A stretch of 14,144 nt of DNA. It comes from UM-FILTER-42-9 sp038063775. GTDB lineage: Bacteria; Patescibacteriota; Minisyncoccia; Moranbacterales; UBA2206. The stretch covers positions 1 to 14,144 of the forward strand of contig JBBTUK010000015.1 in the NCBI GenBank assembly GCA_038063775.1. Reading direction: 5' to 3'. The notes below the pieces were generated by a model. The model was not told where the DNA came from. It saw nothing but the letters and a program-made list of their open reading frames with translations, and did no database searches. The position numbers and the translations under genes were made by a program. Position 1 is the first letter of the stretch; the number at the start of each line of letters is the position of its first letter. This document shows positions 3,336 to 10,175 of this stretch, in pieces.

Positions 3336-5795
3336 TTATAAAACCGTAATTGCGGCCACCCTGTCTCCCGGTTGGGGTTTCATGACGCGCACGCCTTGCG
3401 TGGCGCGGCCGAGCGAGGAAACACTATTCAGAGGAATACGGATAATCTGGCCCTTTTCCGAGCTTAGAATCAGGTCTTCTTCAGCATTGTCGACATTAAT
3501 GATGCTGCCGCCGACTACCCGGCCAGTCTTGGCGGTGACTTTGGCGGTCTTAATGCCGGAGCCACCACGTTTTTGAATTTTGTACTGCTTCAAGTCTGTG
3601 CGTTTGCCGTATCCGTTTTCCGTAATAATCATAAGCTGGTTGCCTTTCTGGTTTTTGAAAACGATGTTCATGCCGACTACCTTATCTTCCTTTTTTATTT
3701 TTATGCCGCGGACTCCTCCAGCAGTCCGGCCCATTGGACGGACATCTTTTTCTTTGAAGCGGATAGCCTGGCCCTTGGAGGTGGTGATGACAACTTCGTC
3801 TTCGCCGGTCGTGGAGTCCACCCAGCGGAGCGCGTCGCCTTTTTGCAGATTGATGGCAATCAATCCGCTTCTCCTCACATTCTCAAAATCAGACAAAGAG
3901 GATTTCTTGACCGTGCCCAGTTCGGTGGCCATCAGCAGATATTTATAATTGTCATCTTTATTAAATGCAATAACCGCGGTAACAGATTCAGTTTGTCCTA
4001 GTTGCAGAAAGTTAACGATTGATTGTCCTTTGGCGACACGCGATGAGGCTGGAATTTCATAAGCTTTGGTTTGGAAAACTTTCCCGGTATTGGAAAAGAA
4101 CAAAAGATTATCGTGGGTCATGATTCCCATCACTTTTTTGATGGAATCTTCTTCTTTAGTCACCGCGCCGATGACGCCTTTACCGCCGCGTTTTTGGACT
4201 TTATAGACTGACGGATCCATCCGTTTGATGTAACCTTGCTCTGTGATGGTGATGATAGCTTCTTCGTTGGGAATTAAATCTTCCTGTTTGAATTCTCCGA
4301 TGCCGGATCTGACAATTTTGGTCCGGCGAACATCGCCGAATTTTTCTTTGACTCTTTGCAAGTCATCTTTGACAATGTCGAGAATTTTTTTCTCACTTTT
4401 AAGAATCGATTCCAACTCTTTGATAAGCTCCAGCTTTTCCTTGAGTTCGTCGTCATTTTTTTTTCTTTCCAGGCCCGCCAGGGTCTGGAGTTTCATTTCC
4501 AAAATCGCGGTAGCCTGCTTTTCCGAAAGCTTAAAATTTTTCATCAAATTCGCGTGTGCGATTTCTTTGGTGGCTGATTTCTTAATGGTGCTGATGATGG
4601 CGTCGATGTGGTCGAGAGCTTTTTTCAGCCCCTCCAAAATATGCGCCCGATCCCGGGCTTTTTCCAAATCAAATTTTGTCCGGCAAGTGATGACTGTTTT
4701 TCGGTGAGCGATGTAATATTCCAAAATCGATTTCAAATTCAAAACGGTCGGTTCAATTCCATCCACCAGCGCCAGCATATTCACGCCGAAGTTCTTTTGG
4801 AGATCAGTCATGGTGTAAAGCTTGTTGAGAACTTTTTGCGGATAAGCGTCTTTCTTGAGTTCTATCACCAGGCGGATCCCGTCCCGGTCTGATTCGTCCC
4901 GAATGTCCCGGATGCCCAAAATTTTTCCATCACGCACCGATTCCGCCAGTTTTTCGATCAGAGCGGCCTTATTGGTGGCATAAGTCATTTCCGTAATAAC
5001 GATTTGAAAAGAGCCGGATTTAGCTTCAACAATATCCGCCTTGGCTCGAGTCAGGATTTTCCCCCGGCCGTTCCGGTAAGCATCCAGAATGTCTTTTTTG
5101 TTGTAAATCATGCCGCCCGTCGGAAAATCCGGTCCGGGGATAAATTCAACCAATTCTTCTATGGAGGCTTCCGGGTTGTCAATGAGATGTGCTATTCCAT
5201 CCACTAACTCTCCCAGGTTGTGCGGTGGAATGTTGGTGGCCATACCAACCGCGATCCCCATACTGCCGTTCAAAAGCAGCTGGGGCAGATTGGATGGCAA
5301 AACGGACGGCTCCTTGTGCTGGCCGTCAAAATTAGGAACGAAATCAACTGTATTTTTATCAATATCCAAAAGCATTTCTTCCGCAATAGCGGACAGTTTA
5401 GCTTCGGTGTAACGGTAAGCAGCGGCTCCGTCTCCATCCATCGATCCGAAGTTGCCTTGGCCCTTGATCAAGGGATAGCGGAGAGAAAAATCCTGGGCCA
5501 GACGGACCATGGAATCATAAACGGCCGTGTCTCCGTGAGGATGGAATTTTCCCAAAACCTCTCCAACTACGGTGGCGGACTTTCTGAATTTGGCAATGGA
5601 GCGAAGACCGGTGTTCCACATGGAATAAAGGATTCTCCGGTGGACCGGCTTTAATCCATCTCGCACATCCGGCAAAGCGCGAGCCACAATCACGCTCATT
5701 GCGTAATCCAAATACGACTGTTGCATTTCGTCAGTCAATTCGCGGGGTTCAATCTTGCCGATGTCCTGTATGGCTGTTTTATTATTGTCTGGCAT
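3336..5795 (-). CDS. gyrA: DNA gyrase subunit A
   Basis: The 819-residue product is the DNA-cleaving subunit of gyrase, which with GyrB introduces negative supercoils using ATP. The N-terminal part has the family signature from SYLDYAMSVIVARALPD (residues 27-43). The winged-helix region KFHPHGDTAVYD (83-94) is the quinolone-resistance region, with T90 and D94 at the usual Ser and Asp positions. The catalytic tyrosine is Y129 in RYTEAK. A coiled-coil tower follows at about 360-500. The C-terminal beta-pinwheel holds a GyrA box QKRGGKG near residue 535, which identifies gyrase rather than topoisomerase IV. A similar QKRGGSG recurs near 740. Length is near the usual 800-875. The start overlaps the preceding small membrane-protein gene by 14 nt, implying translational coupling. 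There is no Shine-Dalgarno. GyrB is not in the window. Confidence 0.97.
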   Translation of the reverse strand: MPDNNKTAIQDIGKIEPRELTDEMQQSYLDYAMSVIVARALPDVRDGLKPVHRRILYSMWNTGLRSIAKFRKSATVVGEVLGKFHPHGDTAVYDSMVRLAQDFSLRYPLIKGQGNFGSMDGDGAAAYRYTEAKLSAIAEEMLLDIDKNTVDFVPNFDGQHKEPSVLPSNLPQLLLNGSMGIAVGMATNIPPHNLGELVDGIAHLIDNPEASIEELVEFIPGPDFPTGGMIYNKKDILDAYRNGRGKILTRAKADIVEAKSGSFQIVITEMTYATNKAALIEKLAESVRDGKILGIRDIRDESDRDGIRLVIELKKDAYPQKVLNKLYTMTDLQKNFGVNMLALVDGIEPTVLNLKSILEYYIAHRKTVITCRTKFDLEKARDRAHILEGLKKALDHIDAIISTIKKSATKEIAHANLMKNFKLSEKQATAILEMKLQTLAGLERKKNDDELKEKLELIKELESILKSEKKILDIVKDDLQRVKEKFGDVRRTKIVRSGIGEFKQEDLIPNEEAIITITEQGYIKRMDPSVYKVQKRGGKGVIGAVTKEEDSIKKVMGIMTHDNLLFFSNTGKVFQTKAYEIPASSRVAKGQSIVNFLQLGQTESVTAVIAFNKDDNYKYLLMATELGTVKKSSLSDFENVRRSGLIAINLQKGDALRWVDSTTGEDEVVITTSKGQAIRFKEKDVRPMGRTAGGVRGIKIKKEDKVVGMNIVFKNQKGNQLMIITENGYGKRTDLKQYKIQKRGGSGIKTAKVTAKTGRVVGGSIINVDNAEEDLILSSEKGQIIRIPLNSVSSLGRATQGVRVMKPQPGDRVAAITVL

Positions 5796-6093
5796 TGTTT
5801 AAAGTATCTGAAACGTTATTATTCAGAATTCCGTTATCGGGCAAAGAATTTCCTGTTCCTTCCTTGGTATTTTCAAACGAACTTTTTCCTTGCTCAAACT
5901 CATTTAAGATATCGGAGCTGGGCGAACCGCTTTCAGCAGAGGAGTCTTGTTTTTCCTGCAAGGATGCGCTTATGGAAAAAATCCAAATGGTAATGACGAA
6001 AATCATTGATATGGCAACAAAAAACCAAGCATACCGCACCCGGATATGTTCCGGTTTTTTTCTTATCTCTTCAACTTTGTCCATTATTCCCAT
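5782..6093 (-). CDS. Small single-pass membrane protein upstream of gyrA
   Basis: This 103-residue product has a short charged N-terminus (residues 1-21), one transmembrane helix at about 22-43 (rich in Trp, Phe, Ile and Val), and a polar low-complexity tail rich in Ser, Asn, Glu and Gly. The topology is probably N-in with the tail outside. I do not recognise a family. It lies 44 nt after the MBL-fold gene and overlaps gyrA by 14 nt, so the three are probably one transcript. No Shine-Dalgarno precedes the ATG. The tail is likely disordered. Confidence 0.72.
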   Translation of the reverse strand: MGIMDKVEEIRKKPEHIRVRYAWFFVAISMIFVITIWIFSISASLQEKQDSSAESGSPSSDILNEFEQGKSSFENTKEGTGNSLPDNGILNNNVSDTLNNARQ

Positions 6094-6137
6094 AGTGATT
6101 AGAGTGATTCAAATACAGTCGCAGTTTCGAATCGGTT

Positions 6138-6788
6138 TTAGTCAATGCCCAAAAGCGCTACTTCCATCCTTTTTTCTTCCAGATCTTTCTTTCTAATATT
6201 GATCTTTGATGGCCGATCTTTCGGGCAATTGCCGATTTCATTGCAGAATTTTTTTTCATCGGCGATGTCCACCGTTGATCCGTTTATTTTGTAATGCATC
6301 GGGAGCACGATGGCCGGTTCGATTTTTTTGATCAATTCAACGGCTTGTTTGTAATCAATAGTATATTTTCCGCCGATCGGAATCATCAAAATATCTACGC
6401 CGTTTATTTCTTCCAGCTGCTTTTCCGAAAGATCGGTTCCGAGATCTCCCAAATGGCAGATCCGCAAGTCTTCCGATTCCAGAATAAAAATAGTATTGAC
6501 GATTTTTTCTTCGCCCGGAGCGGACTCTTTGTGCGAAGAGGCGATGCCGACCAGCGAGACGCCTTTAACGGAATATTCACCGGGAATATCAAGAACCGCC
6601 GGGTCGCCTTTGAGCGCCGTCACATTATTGTGGTCCCAGTGGTCGTGGCTGACCAGCACCAAATCAGCCTGACCTTGCGGCGGGCGAAGACCTATTTTTT
6701 TGTCAAAAGGGTCCAGAAAAATAGTGACTTCTTTTTGTCCGCGGCCTTCCGGCTTGGTGGTGATTTTGAAACAAGAGTGGCCGTAATA
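6138..6788 (-). CDS. MBL-fold metal-dependent hydrolase, 5' end in the assembly gap
   Basis: 216 residues are visible. The frame stays open to the edge of the N run, beginning YYGHSCFKI, so the true start is probably only a few codons inside the gap. The GTG at 6662 is internal. The protein is a metallo-beta-lactamase-fold enzyme: HDHWDH (visible residues 48-53) is the HxHxDH metal motif, a His follows in IASSHKE, an Asp in HLGDLG, and a late His in PMHYK. The order and short length resemble the UPF0173/YtkL-type group of putative Zn-dependent hydrolases, whose substrates are unknown. It is the first visible gene of the minus-strand group with the membrane protein and gyrA. Confidence 0.88.
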   Translation of the reverse strand, partial: YYGHSCFKITTKPEGRGQKEVTIFLDPFDKKIGLRPPQGQADLVLVSHDHWDHNNVTALKGDPAVLDIPGEYSVKGVSLVGIASSHKESAPGEEKIVNTIFILESEDLRICHLGDLGTDLSEKQLEEINGVDILMIPIGGKYTIDYKQAVELIKKIEPAIVLPMHYKINGSTVDIADEKKFCNEIGNCPKDRPSKINIRKKDLEEKRMEVALLGID

Positions 6789-6888
6789 NNNNNNNNNNNN
6801 NNNNNNNNNNNNNNNNNNNNNNNNNNNNNNNNNNNNNNNNNNNNNNNNNNNNNNNNNNNNNNNNNNNNNNNNNNNNNNNNNNNNNNNN
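6789..6888. other. Assembly gap of 100 N
   Basis: Exactly 100 N, the usual placeholder for a scaffold gap of unknown size. It hides the start and promoter of the MBL-fold gene. Order and distance across it rest on scaffolding only. Confidence 0.98.
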
Positions 6889-6976
6889 GCATAAGAGACT
6901 TCTTTTTAGTAACATAGTAAGTTTAGCATTTATTTTTTCCTTTGTCGAGTGTTTTTCCCGAGGCGGATGATATCAA

Positions 6977-7004
6977 TTGACAGTTTTTTTGTATACATTA
7001 TAAT
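6977..7004 (+). promoter_or_regulatory. Consensus sigma-70 promoter
   Basis: TTGACA (6977-6982) and TATAAT (6999-7004) are both perfect, with a 16-nt spacer. Transcription would start near 7011, just before the 34-codon ORF at 7024, and could continue to the zinc-ribbon gene at 7244. Confidence 0.85.
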
Positions 7005-7023
7005 TTATACATCAGAAATATTT

Positions 7024-7128
7024 ATGCACCAAACCACTCAAAAAATTCAGGTTACTATTTCGATTCTAGGCATTCTCCTGGGCGGGATTCTGCTTGGGAA
7101 AAAATTTGGGTGGCAAAAAATAAATTGA
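7024..7128 (+). CDS. 34-residue hydrophobic peptide; possible leader peptide
   Basis: A short frame begins about 13 nt after the predicted transcription start and encodes a polar N-terminus (MHQTTQKIQ), a hydrophobic Gly/Leu/Ile-rich segment at residues 10-25, and a basic end (KKFGWQKIN). It could be a small single-pass membrane protein. It could also act as a leader peptide, because codons 27-31 (7104-7114) are complementary to the 5' arm of the hairpin at 7165-7187. No Shine-Dalgarno is visible. Evidence is position plus a coherent amphipathic pattern; it may not be translated. Confidence 0.45.
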   Translation: MHQTTQKIQVTISILGILLGGILLGKKFGWQKIN

Positions 7129-7187
7129 AGATAACATAGATTCTAAATAGATTGAAAGAAGCAGCCACCCAAATACAGGGTGGTTTT
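7104..7187 (+). promoter_or_regulatory. Possible antiterminator/terminator pair
   Basis: GCCACCCAAAT (7164-7174) can pair in two ways. One is an 11-bp perfect stem with ATTTGGGTGGC (7104-7114), inside the small ORF. The other is a 6-bp stem CCACCC/GGGTGG (7165-7170, 7178-7183) followed by TTTT, like a weak terminator. The two exclude each other. The zinc-ribbon gene follows at 7244. Regulation is an inference from these pairings only. Confidence 0.4.
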
Positions 7188-7243
7188 AAAATGTTCTTTA
7201 ACAAAACACGCAGTCAACAACCAATCGTAGAAAGGAGGCAGTG

Positions 7244-7444
7244 ATGGGAGCAAATCTATGGTTTGGTGATCGAGGCATGGTAGAAGAAGTAATAGAGGAT
7301 TGCGGCAATTGTCATCAGCGTAAGGCGACCGGTCGGGATGGTTTGTGCACCGAGTGCCGCGCGGTTTCGACGCAGCGTGCTGGAAGTCCGCCAGTTTTTT
7401 ACAACCCGGCTATTGTAAAGGCGGAGCCGGCTCCTGAGGAATAA
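7244..7444 (+). CDS. Small CxxC...CxxC zinc-ribbon protein, function unknown
   Basis: From the ATG at 7244 the product has 66 residues. AAAGGAGG (7231-7238) is ideally spaced for this ATG and too close to the GTG at 7241, which decides the start. Residues 20-38 read CGNC, an 11-residue loop, then CTEC: four cysteines that probably bind one zinc ion as a small ribbon or knuckle. The N-terminus (MGANLWFGDRGM) is hydrophobic and Gly-containing, and the C-terminus is Pro/Ala-rich and probably unstructured. It may bind nucleic acid or protein; no family is recognised. It has its own terminator and may share the consensus promoter at 6977. Confidence 0.72.
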   Translation: MGANLWFGDRGMVEEVIEDCGNCHQRKATGRDGLCTECRAVSTQRAGSPPVFYNPAIVKAEPAPEE

Positions 7445-7472
7445 TTTTCCAAACGGATTTCGGTACGAAAAA

Positions 7473-7504
7473 AGCCCGTGGAGTCAGCGACTCCCGGGCT
7501 TTTT
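7473..7504 (+). terminator. Rho-independent terminator of the zinc-ribbon gene
   Basis: AGCCCG and GGAGTC (7473-7478, 7480-7485) pair with GACTCC and CGGGCT (7489-7500) around a 3-nt loop, with one bulged T. TTTT follows. A run of A precedes the stem. Confidence 0.92.
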
Positions 7505-7513
7505 CTATTGTTG

Positions 7514-7542
7514 TTGACAGAATTTGAATATCAATATATAAT
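7514..7542 (+). promoter_or_regulatory. Consensus sigma-70 promoter of the S1 gene
   Basis: TTGACA (7514-7519) and TATAAT (7537-7542) are perfect, with the optimal 17-nt spacer. The predicted start near 7549 leaves a leader of about 155 nt. Confidence 0.9.
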
Positions 7543-7556
7543 GCTTCAGAGGCTAA

Positions 7557-7647
7557 TTATTAAGAAAATTGAATATAAGGATACTTTAATCCTTAGCGTA
7601 TTTCTTAATAATTTCCCAACCAAGGAAATTGTTTTTATTTTTCCTGG
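7557..7647 (+). promoter_or_regulatory. Structured 5' leader of the S1 gene
   Basis: Two hairpins fill the leader. In the first, TTATTAAGAAA (7557-7567) pairs with TTTCTTAATAA (7601-7611) over 11 bp and encloses TAAGGAT/ATCCTTA (7576-7582, 7589-7595). In the second, CCAAGGAAA (7620-7628) pairs with TTTCCTGG (7640-7647) with one bulge. In E. coli, S1 represses its own mRNA through a hairpin-rich leader without a strong Shine-Dalgarno. Similar control is possible here but unproven. Confidence 0.55.
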
Positions 7648-7702
7648 CATCATTTAATAAATAACGCGGACAAGATGCAGTCACAAAATTTATAAAAAAA
7701 TA

Positions 7703-9181
7703 ATGAGTATTTTAGACCGCTTAGCCAAAGAAATAGATAAAATATCCGGCAAAGAAAACGAGTTAACCGCAACTTCTTCAAACATTGGATCGGGAGAAAA
7801 AGTTTTGCCTCAAAAAAGCAGCGCGAAAAAAAAATCCAGCCAAATCAAAACTTCGGAAGCGGCGTCTCTGATGGAAGAATTGATCGGAGAAGACGCCATT
7901 GATTTTCCGGAAGTGGGCGATGTGGTGCAAGGTAAAGTCATAGAAACCTCTTCTAATGCCATTTATCTTGATATTGAGCCATTCGGAACCGGCATAGTTC
8001 TGGGGAGAGAAATTAAAGATGGAATGGGATCTAATAAATTGAAAGTTGGGGATAAGGTCTCGGCTACCATCACTGACCTGGAAAACGATGAAGGTTTTAT
8101 AGAACTTTCCATTCGCGAAGCTTCTTACGAAAAAGCTTGGGAGGACCTGGAAAGCAAGCGCGATACGCAGGAAAAAATAATTACGAAGGTTGTTAGTGCT
8201 AACAAAGGCGGGTTGCTGGTTGAGGTTAATGGCATATCCGGCTTTCTTCCGGTTTCCCAGCTCTCCAGCAAAAATTATCCCCGCGTGGAGGATGGCGACA
8301 AAAACAAGATATTCAATCTTCTGAAGAAAATGATGGGTCAGGAGATAGAAGTCAGAATTATGGATGTGGACAAAGACACGGAAAAATTAATCGTGAGTGA
8401 AAAGGCCGCGCAAAAAGAAAAAAACCGGGAAATCATTTCCAATCTTAAAGAAGGAGATATCGTTGAAGGCGAAATAAGCGGGGTAGTGGATTTCGGAGCT
8501 TTTATTAAATTCTTACCTCCGGGCGCGGAAGAAGAAATGTCTGAAGAAAATAAACTGGAAGGGTTAGTGCACATTTCCGAATTAGCCTGGCAATTGATTG
8601 AAAATCCCCGCGACATCGTTAAGATCGGCAGCAAAGTCAAGGCCAAAATAATCGGGATTGACGACAATAAGATATCTTTATCGCTCCGAGCCTTGGAAAA
8701 AGACCCGTGGAGTTTGGTCGGAGAAAAATACAAAGTTGGCGATATTGTTAAAGGGACGGTTCATAAGATAAATCACTTCGGAGCTTTCGTGTATCTTGAC
8801 AAGGATATTCACGGGCTGGCTCACGTGAGCGAAATGGCGGAACTTTTCCCCGGGAAAAACATGGATGAGCTAATTAAAGCCGGAGGGGAATATGACTGGA
8901 AGATCCTTTCGCTGGAACCCAAGGAACATCGGATGGGTTTAGCCTTGGCGGATAAAAAATCTCCCGAAAAAAGCAAGGAAAAGAAAGGCAAAGAATCCGG
9001 AAAAGAAGAAATATCGGAAAAAATCGAAGCCGATGAAAGGCCTTTCGAATTGGTCAAGGAGAAAGCTACTAAGCCGGAAAAAGAAAAACCAGTGAAGCCA
9101 ATTAAGGAGAAAACCACTAAATCCAGAAAGGAAAAAGCAGCTCCTAAAGTAAAAGCAAAGAAAGAGCAAAAGGAAGAATAA
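7703..9181 (+). CDS. rpsA: Ribosomal protein S1-like, four S1 RNA-binding domains
   Basis: The 492-residue protein has four OB-fold S1 domains at about 71-139, 156-234, 249-331 and 346-418. The last two carry the clear GxVxxxxxFGAFV core (GEISGVVDFGAFIKF and GTVHKINHFGAFVYL) and GLVHISEL/GLAHVSEM motifs. The first two are more divergent, as usual for the ribosome-binding end of S1. E. coli S1 has six domains, so this is a short form like those of many non-proteobacteria. Residues 1-65 are polar, and the tail after 418 is a Lys/Glu/Pro-rich repeat, probably disordered. S1 brings mRNA to the 30S subunit, which matters for genes without Shine-Dalgarno sequences, including this one. The gene has its own promoter, structured leader and terminator. 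Confidence 0.93.
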   Translation: MSILDRLAKEIDKISGKENELTATSSNIGSGEKVLPQKSSAKKKSSQIKTSEAASLMEELIGEDAIDFPEVGDVVQGKVIETSSNAIYLDIEPFGTGIVLGREIKDGMGSNKLKVGDKVSATITDLENDEGFIELSIREASYEKAWEDLESKRDTQEKIITKVVSANKGGLLVEVNGISGFLPVSQLSSKNYPRVEDGDKNKIFNLLKKMMGQEIEVRIMDVDKDTEKLIVSEKAAQKEKNREIISNLKEGDIVEGEISGVVDFGAFIKFLPPGAEEEMSEENKLEGLVHISELAWQLIENPRDIVKIGSKVKAKIIGIDDNKISLSLRALEKDPWSLVGEKYKVGDIVKGTVHKINHFGAFVYLDKDIHGLAHVSEMAELFPGKNMDELIKAGGEYDWKILSLEPKEHRMGLALADKKSPEKSKEKKGKESGKEEISEKIEADERPFELVKEKATKPEKEKPVKPIKEKTTKSRKEKAAPKVKAKKEQKEE

Positions 9182-9195
9182 AAAAATTTACGCGG

Positions 9196-9225
9196 ACCCC
9201 TCCGCAAGGAGGGGTTTTGTTTTTC
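9196..9225 (+). terminator. Rho-independent terminator of the S1 gene
   Basis: ACCCCTCC (9196-9203) pairs with GGAGGGGT (9208-9215) around GCAA, followed by TTTGTTTTT. It sits 14 nt after the stop. Confidence 0.93.
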
Positions 9226-9282
9226 TATTTGGTAACAACTGAATTAGGAAGGCTGTTTTATTTTAGAATTTTTGTGTATTAT

Positions 9283-9315
9283 AAATAAAAAGAGACCAAG
9301 GAACGTTCTCCTTGG
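9283..9315 (-). terminator. Rho-independent terminator of the minus-strand small gene
   Basis: On the minus strand CCAAGGA (9315-9309) pairs with TCCTTGG (9302-9296) around a 6-nt loop and is followed by TCTCTTTTTATTT. It begins 15 nt after the small gene's stop and supports that gene as real. Confidence 0.85.
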
Positions 9316-9330
9316 CCCCGCGGTATGGTT

Positions 9331-9543
9331 TCAGGCATGGCCGGCTTCTCCGGGACTTAGCTCTCCTGGGAAAACTAGGATGAAAGAAAAGATTCCTCCA
9401 GGCGTTTTCACGAAAAACATGTTCGTATCGCGATTGTAGCCAGCATAGATCACTTGAGGATTGCTTTCCAAGGTGACAAGTAGCGAGTTGACCACAATGT
9501 CGCATGCCGCTACCAAGTCTTCTCGAGACTTGTCCAGAGACAT
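9331..9543 (-). CDS. Small protein of unknown function with a strong ribosome binding site
   Basis: This 70-residue protein is not recognised. Residues 1-30 look helical (MSLDKSREDLVAACDIVVNS...), and residues 33-60 are consistent with beta strands (VIYAGY, MFFVKT, FSFILVF), suggesting a small alpha/beta fold. No membrane helix or metal motif is clear. AAAGGAGGTGA lies just upstream of the ATG at 9543. A GTG at 9552 lies inside that ribosome binding site, so it is not the start. A dedicated terminator follows. It is a lone minus-strand gene between S1 and gmk. A TTGACT on the minus strand at 9617-9612 might be part of its promoter, but the spacing to TATAC is short. Confidence 0.72.
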   Translation of the reverse strand: MSLDKSREDLVAACDIVVNSLLVTLESNPQVIYAGYNRDTNMFFVKTPGGIFSFILVFPGELSPGEAGHA

Positions 9544-9605
9544 CTTTCTCACCTCCTTTCTTTTGGAATGCGAGGCACTCTAATCAAAAGCGTATAACAA
9601 AAAAT

Positions 9606-10175
9606 ATGCCAAGTCAAAAATCAAAAATTTTCATAATTTCCGGGCCGTCCGGCGCCGGGGAAGATTCTATCATTAAGGGATTGGAAAAATATTTTCCCAG
9701 TGAAAGAGTTATAACTACGACGACCAGGAGACGGCGTCCGGGAGAAGCGCAAGGCAAGCCATACTATTTTGTCACGCAGGAAGAATTTAATGAAAAAATA
9801 AAAAAAAATAAATTCCTGGAATACGCGCAAGAATATAACGGCAATTTATACGGAGTAACAAATGAGGAACTAGAACGGGTGCGCGGTTGCGGAAAAATCG
9901 GCATCTGGAAGATCGAATACAAAGGAGTGATCGCGGCCAAAAAGCTTTTTCCAGAAATCAGGTCTATTTACATCGCGCCGCCCTCGCTTGAAATCTTAAA
10001 GCAACGTATCATGCGGCGGGACAATGTCGCGGAAGCGTATGTCAAAGAGCGGATGGAATATACAAAAGAATGGGTGAAGCACGAACATATCTATGATTTT
10101 AAAGTGGTGAATGAAGAAGGAGAGTTACAGGAAGCCATAAAAAAAGTTGCAGAAATTATAAAAAAACATGTCTAA
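9606..10175 (+). CDS. gmk: Guanylate kinase family protein with an altered P-loop
   Basis: The 189-residue product matches the guanylate kinase fold and length; the enzyme makes GDP from GMP using ATP. Family marks are ISGPSG at residues 11-16, the GMP-binding TTTRRRRPGE (38-47), YYFVTQEEF (53-61), FLEYAQEYNGNLYG (70-83), the lid region with RIMRR, and DFKVVNEEGELQEA near the end. The P-loop, normally GxxGxGKS/T, reads GPSGAGEDS (13-21), so the ATP-phosphate-binding Lys is Glu (E19). The usual Asp of the EIDxQG segment is also changed (KIEYKG, 102-107). Activity is therefore uncertain; it may use an altered mechanism or another role. A longer frame from 9504 is unlikely, because it crosses the divergent small gene's ribosome binding site. 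It overlaps tilS by 8 nt. Confidence 0.85.
   Translation: MPSQKSKIFIISGPSGAGEDSIIKGLEKYFPSERVITTTTRRRRPGEAQGKPYYFVTQEEFNEKIKKNKFLEYAQEYNGNLYGVTNEELERVRGCGKIGIWKIEYKGVIAAKKLFPEIRSIYIAPPSLEILKQRIMRRDNVAEAYVKERMEYTKEWVKHEHIYDFKVVNEEGELQEAIKKVAEIIKKHV

Noticed and set aside
3382..5654. Several plus-strand open frames of up to 154 codons opposite gyrA
   Set aside because: They are antisense shadows of a clearly conserved gene and have no recognisable domains or ribosome binding sites.
6294..6917. Long plus-strand frame crossing the N gap
   Set aside because: It is antisense to the MBL-fold gene and is continuous only because N codons contain no stops.
9504..9605. Extended N-terminus of the gmk product from an ATG at 9504
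   Set aside because: The extra 34 residues do not resemble the family, and they cross the ribosome binding site and start of the opposite-strand small gene. The ATG at 9606 gives the normal length.
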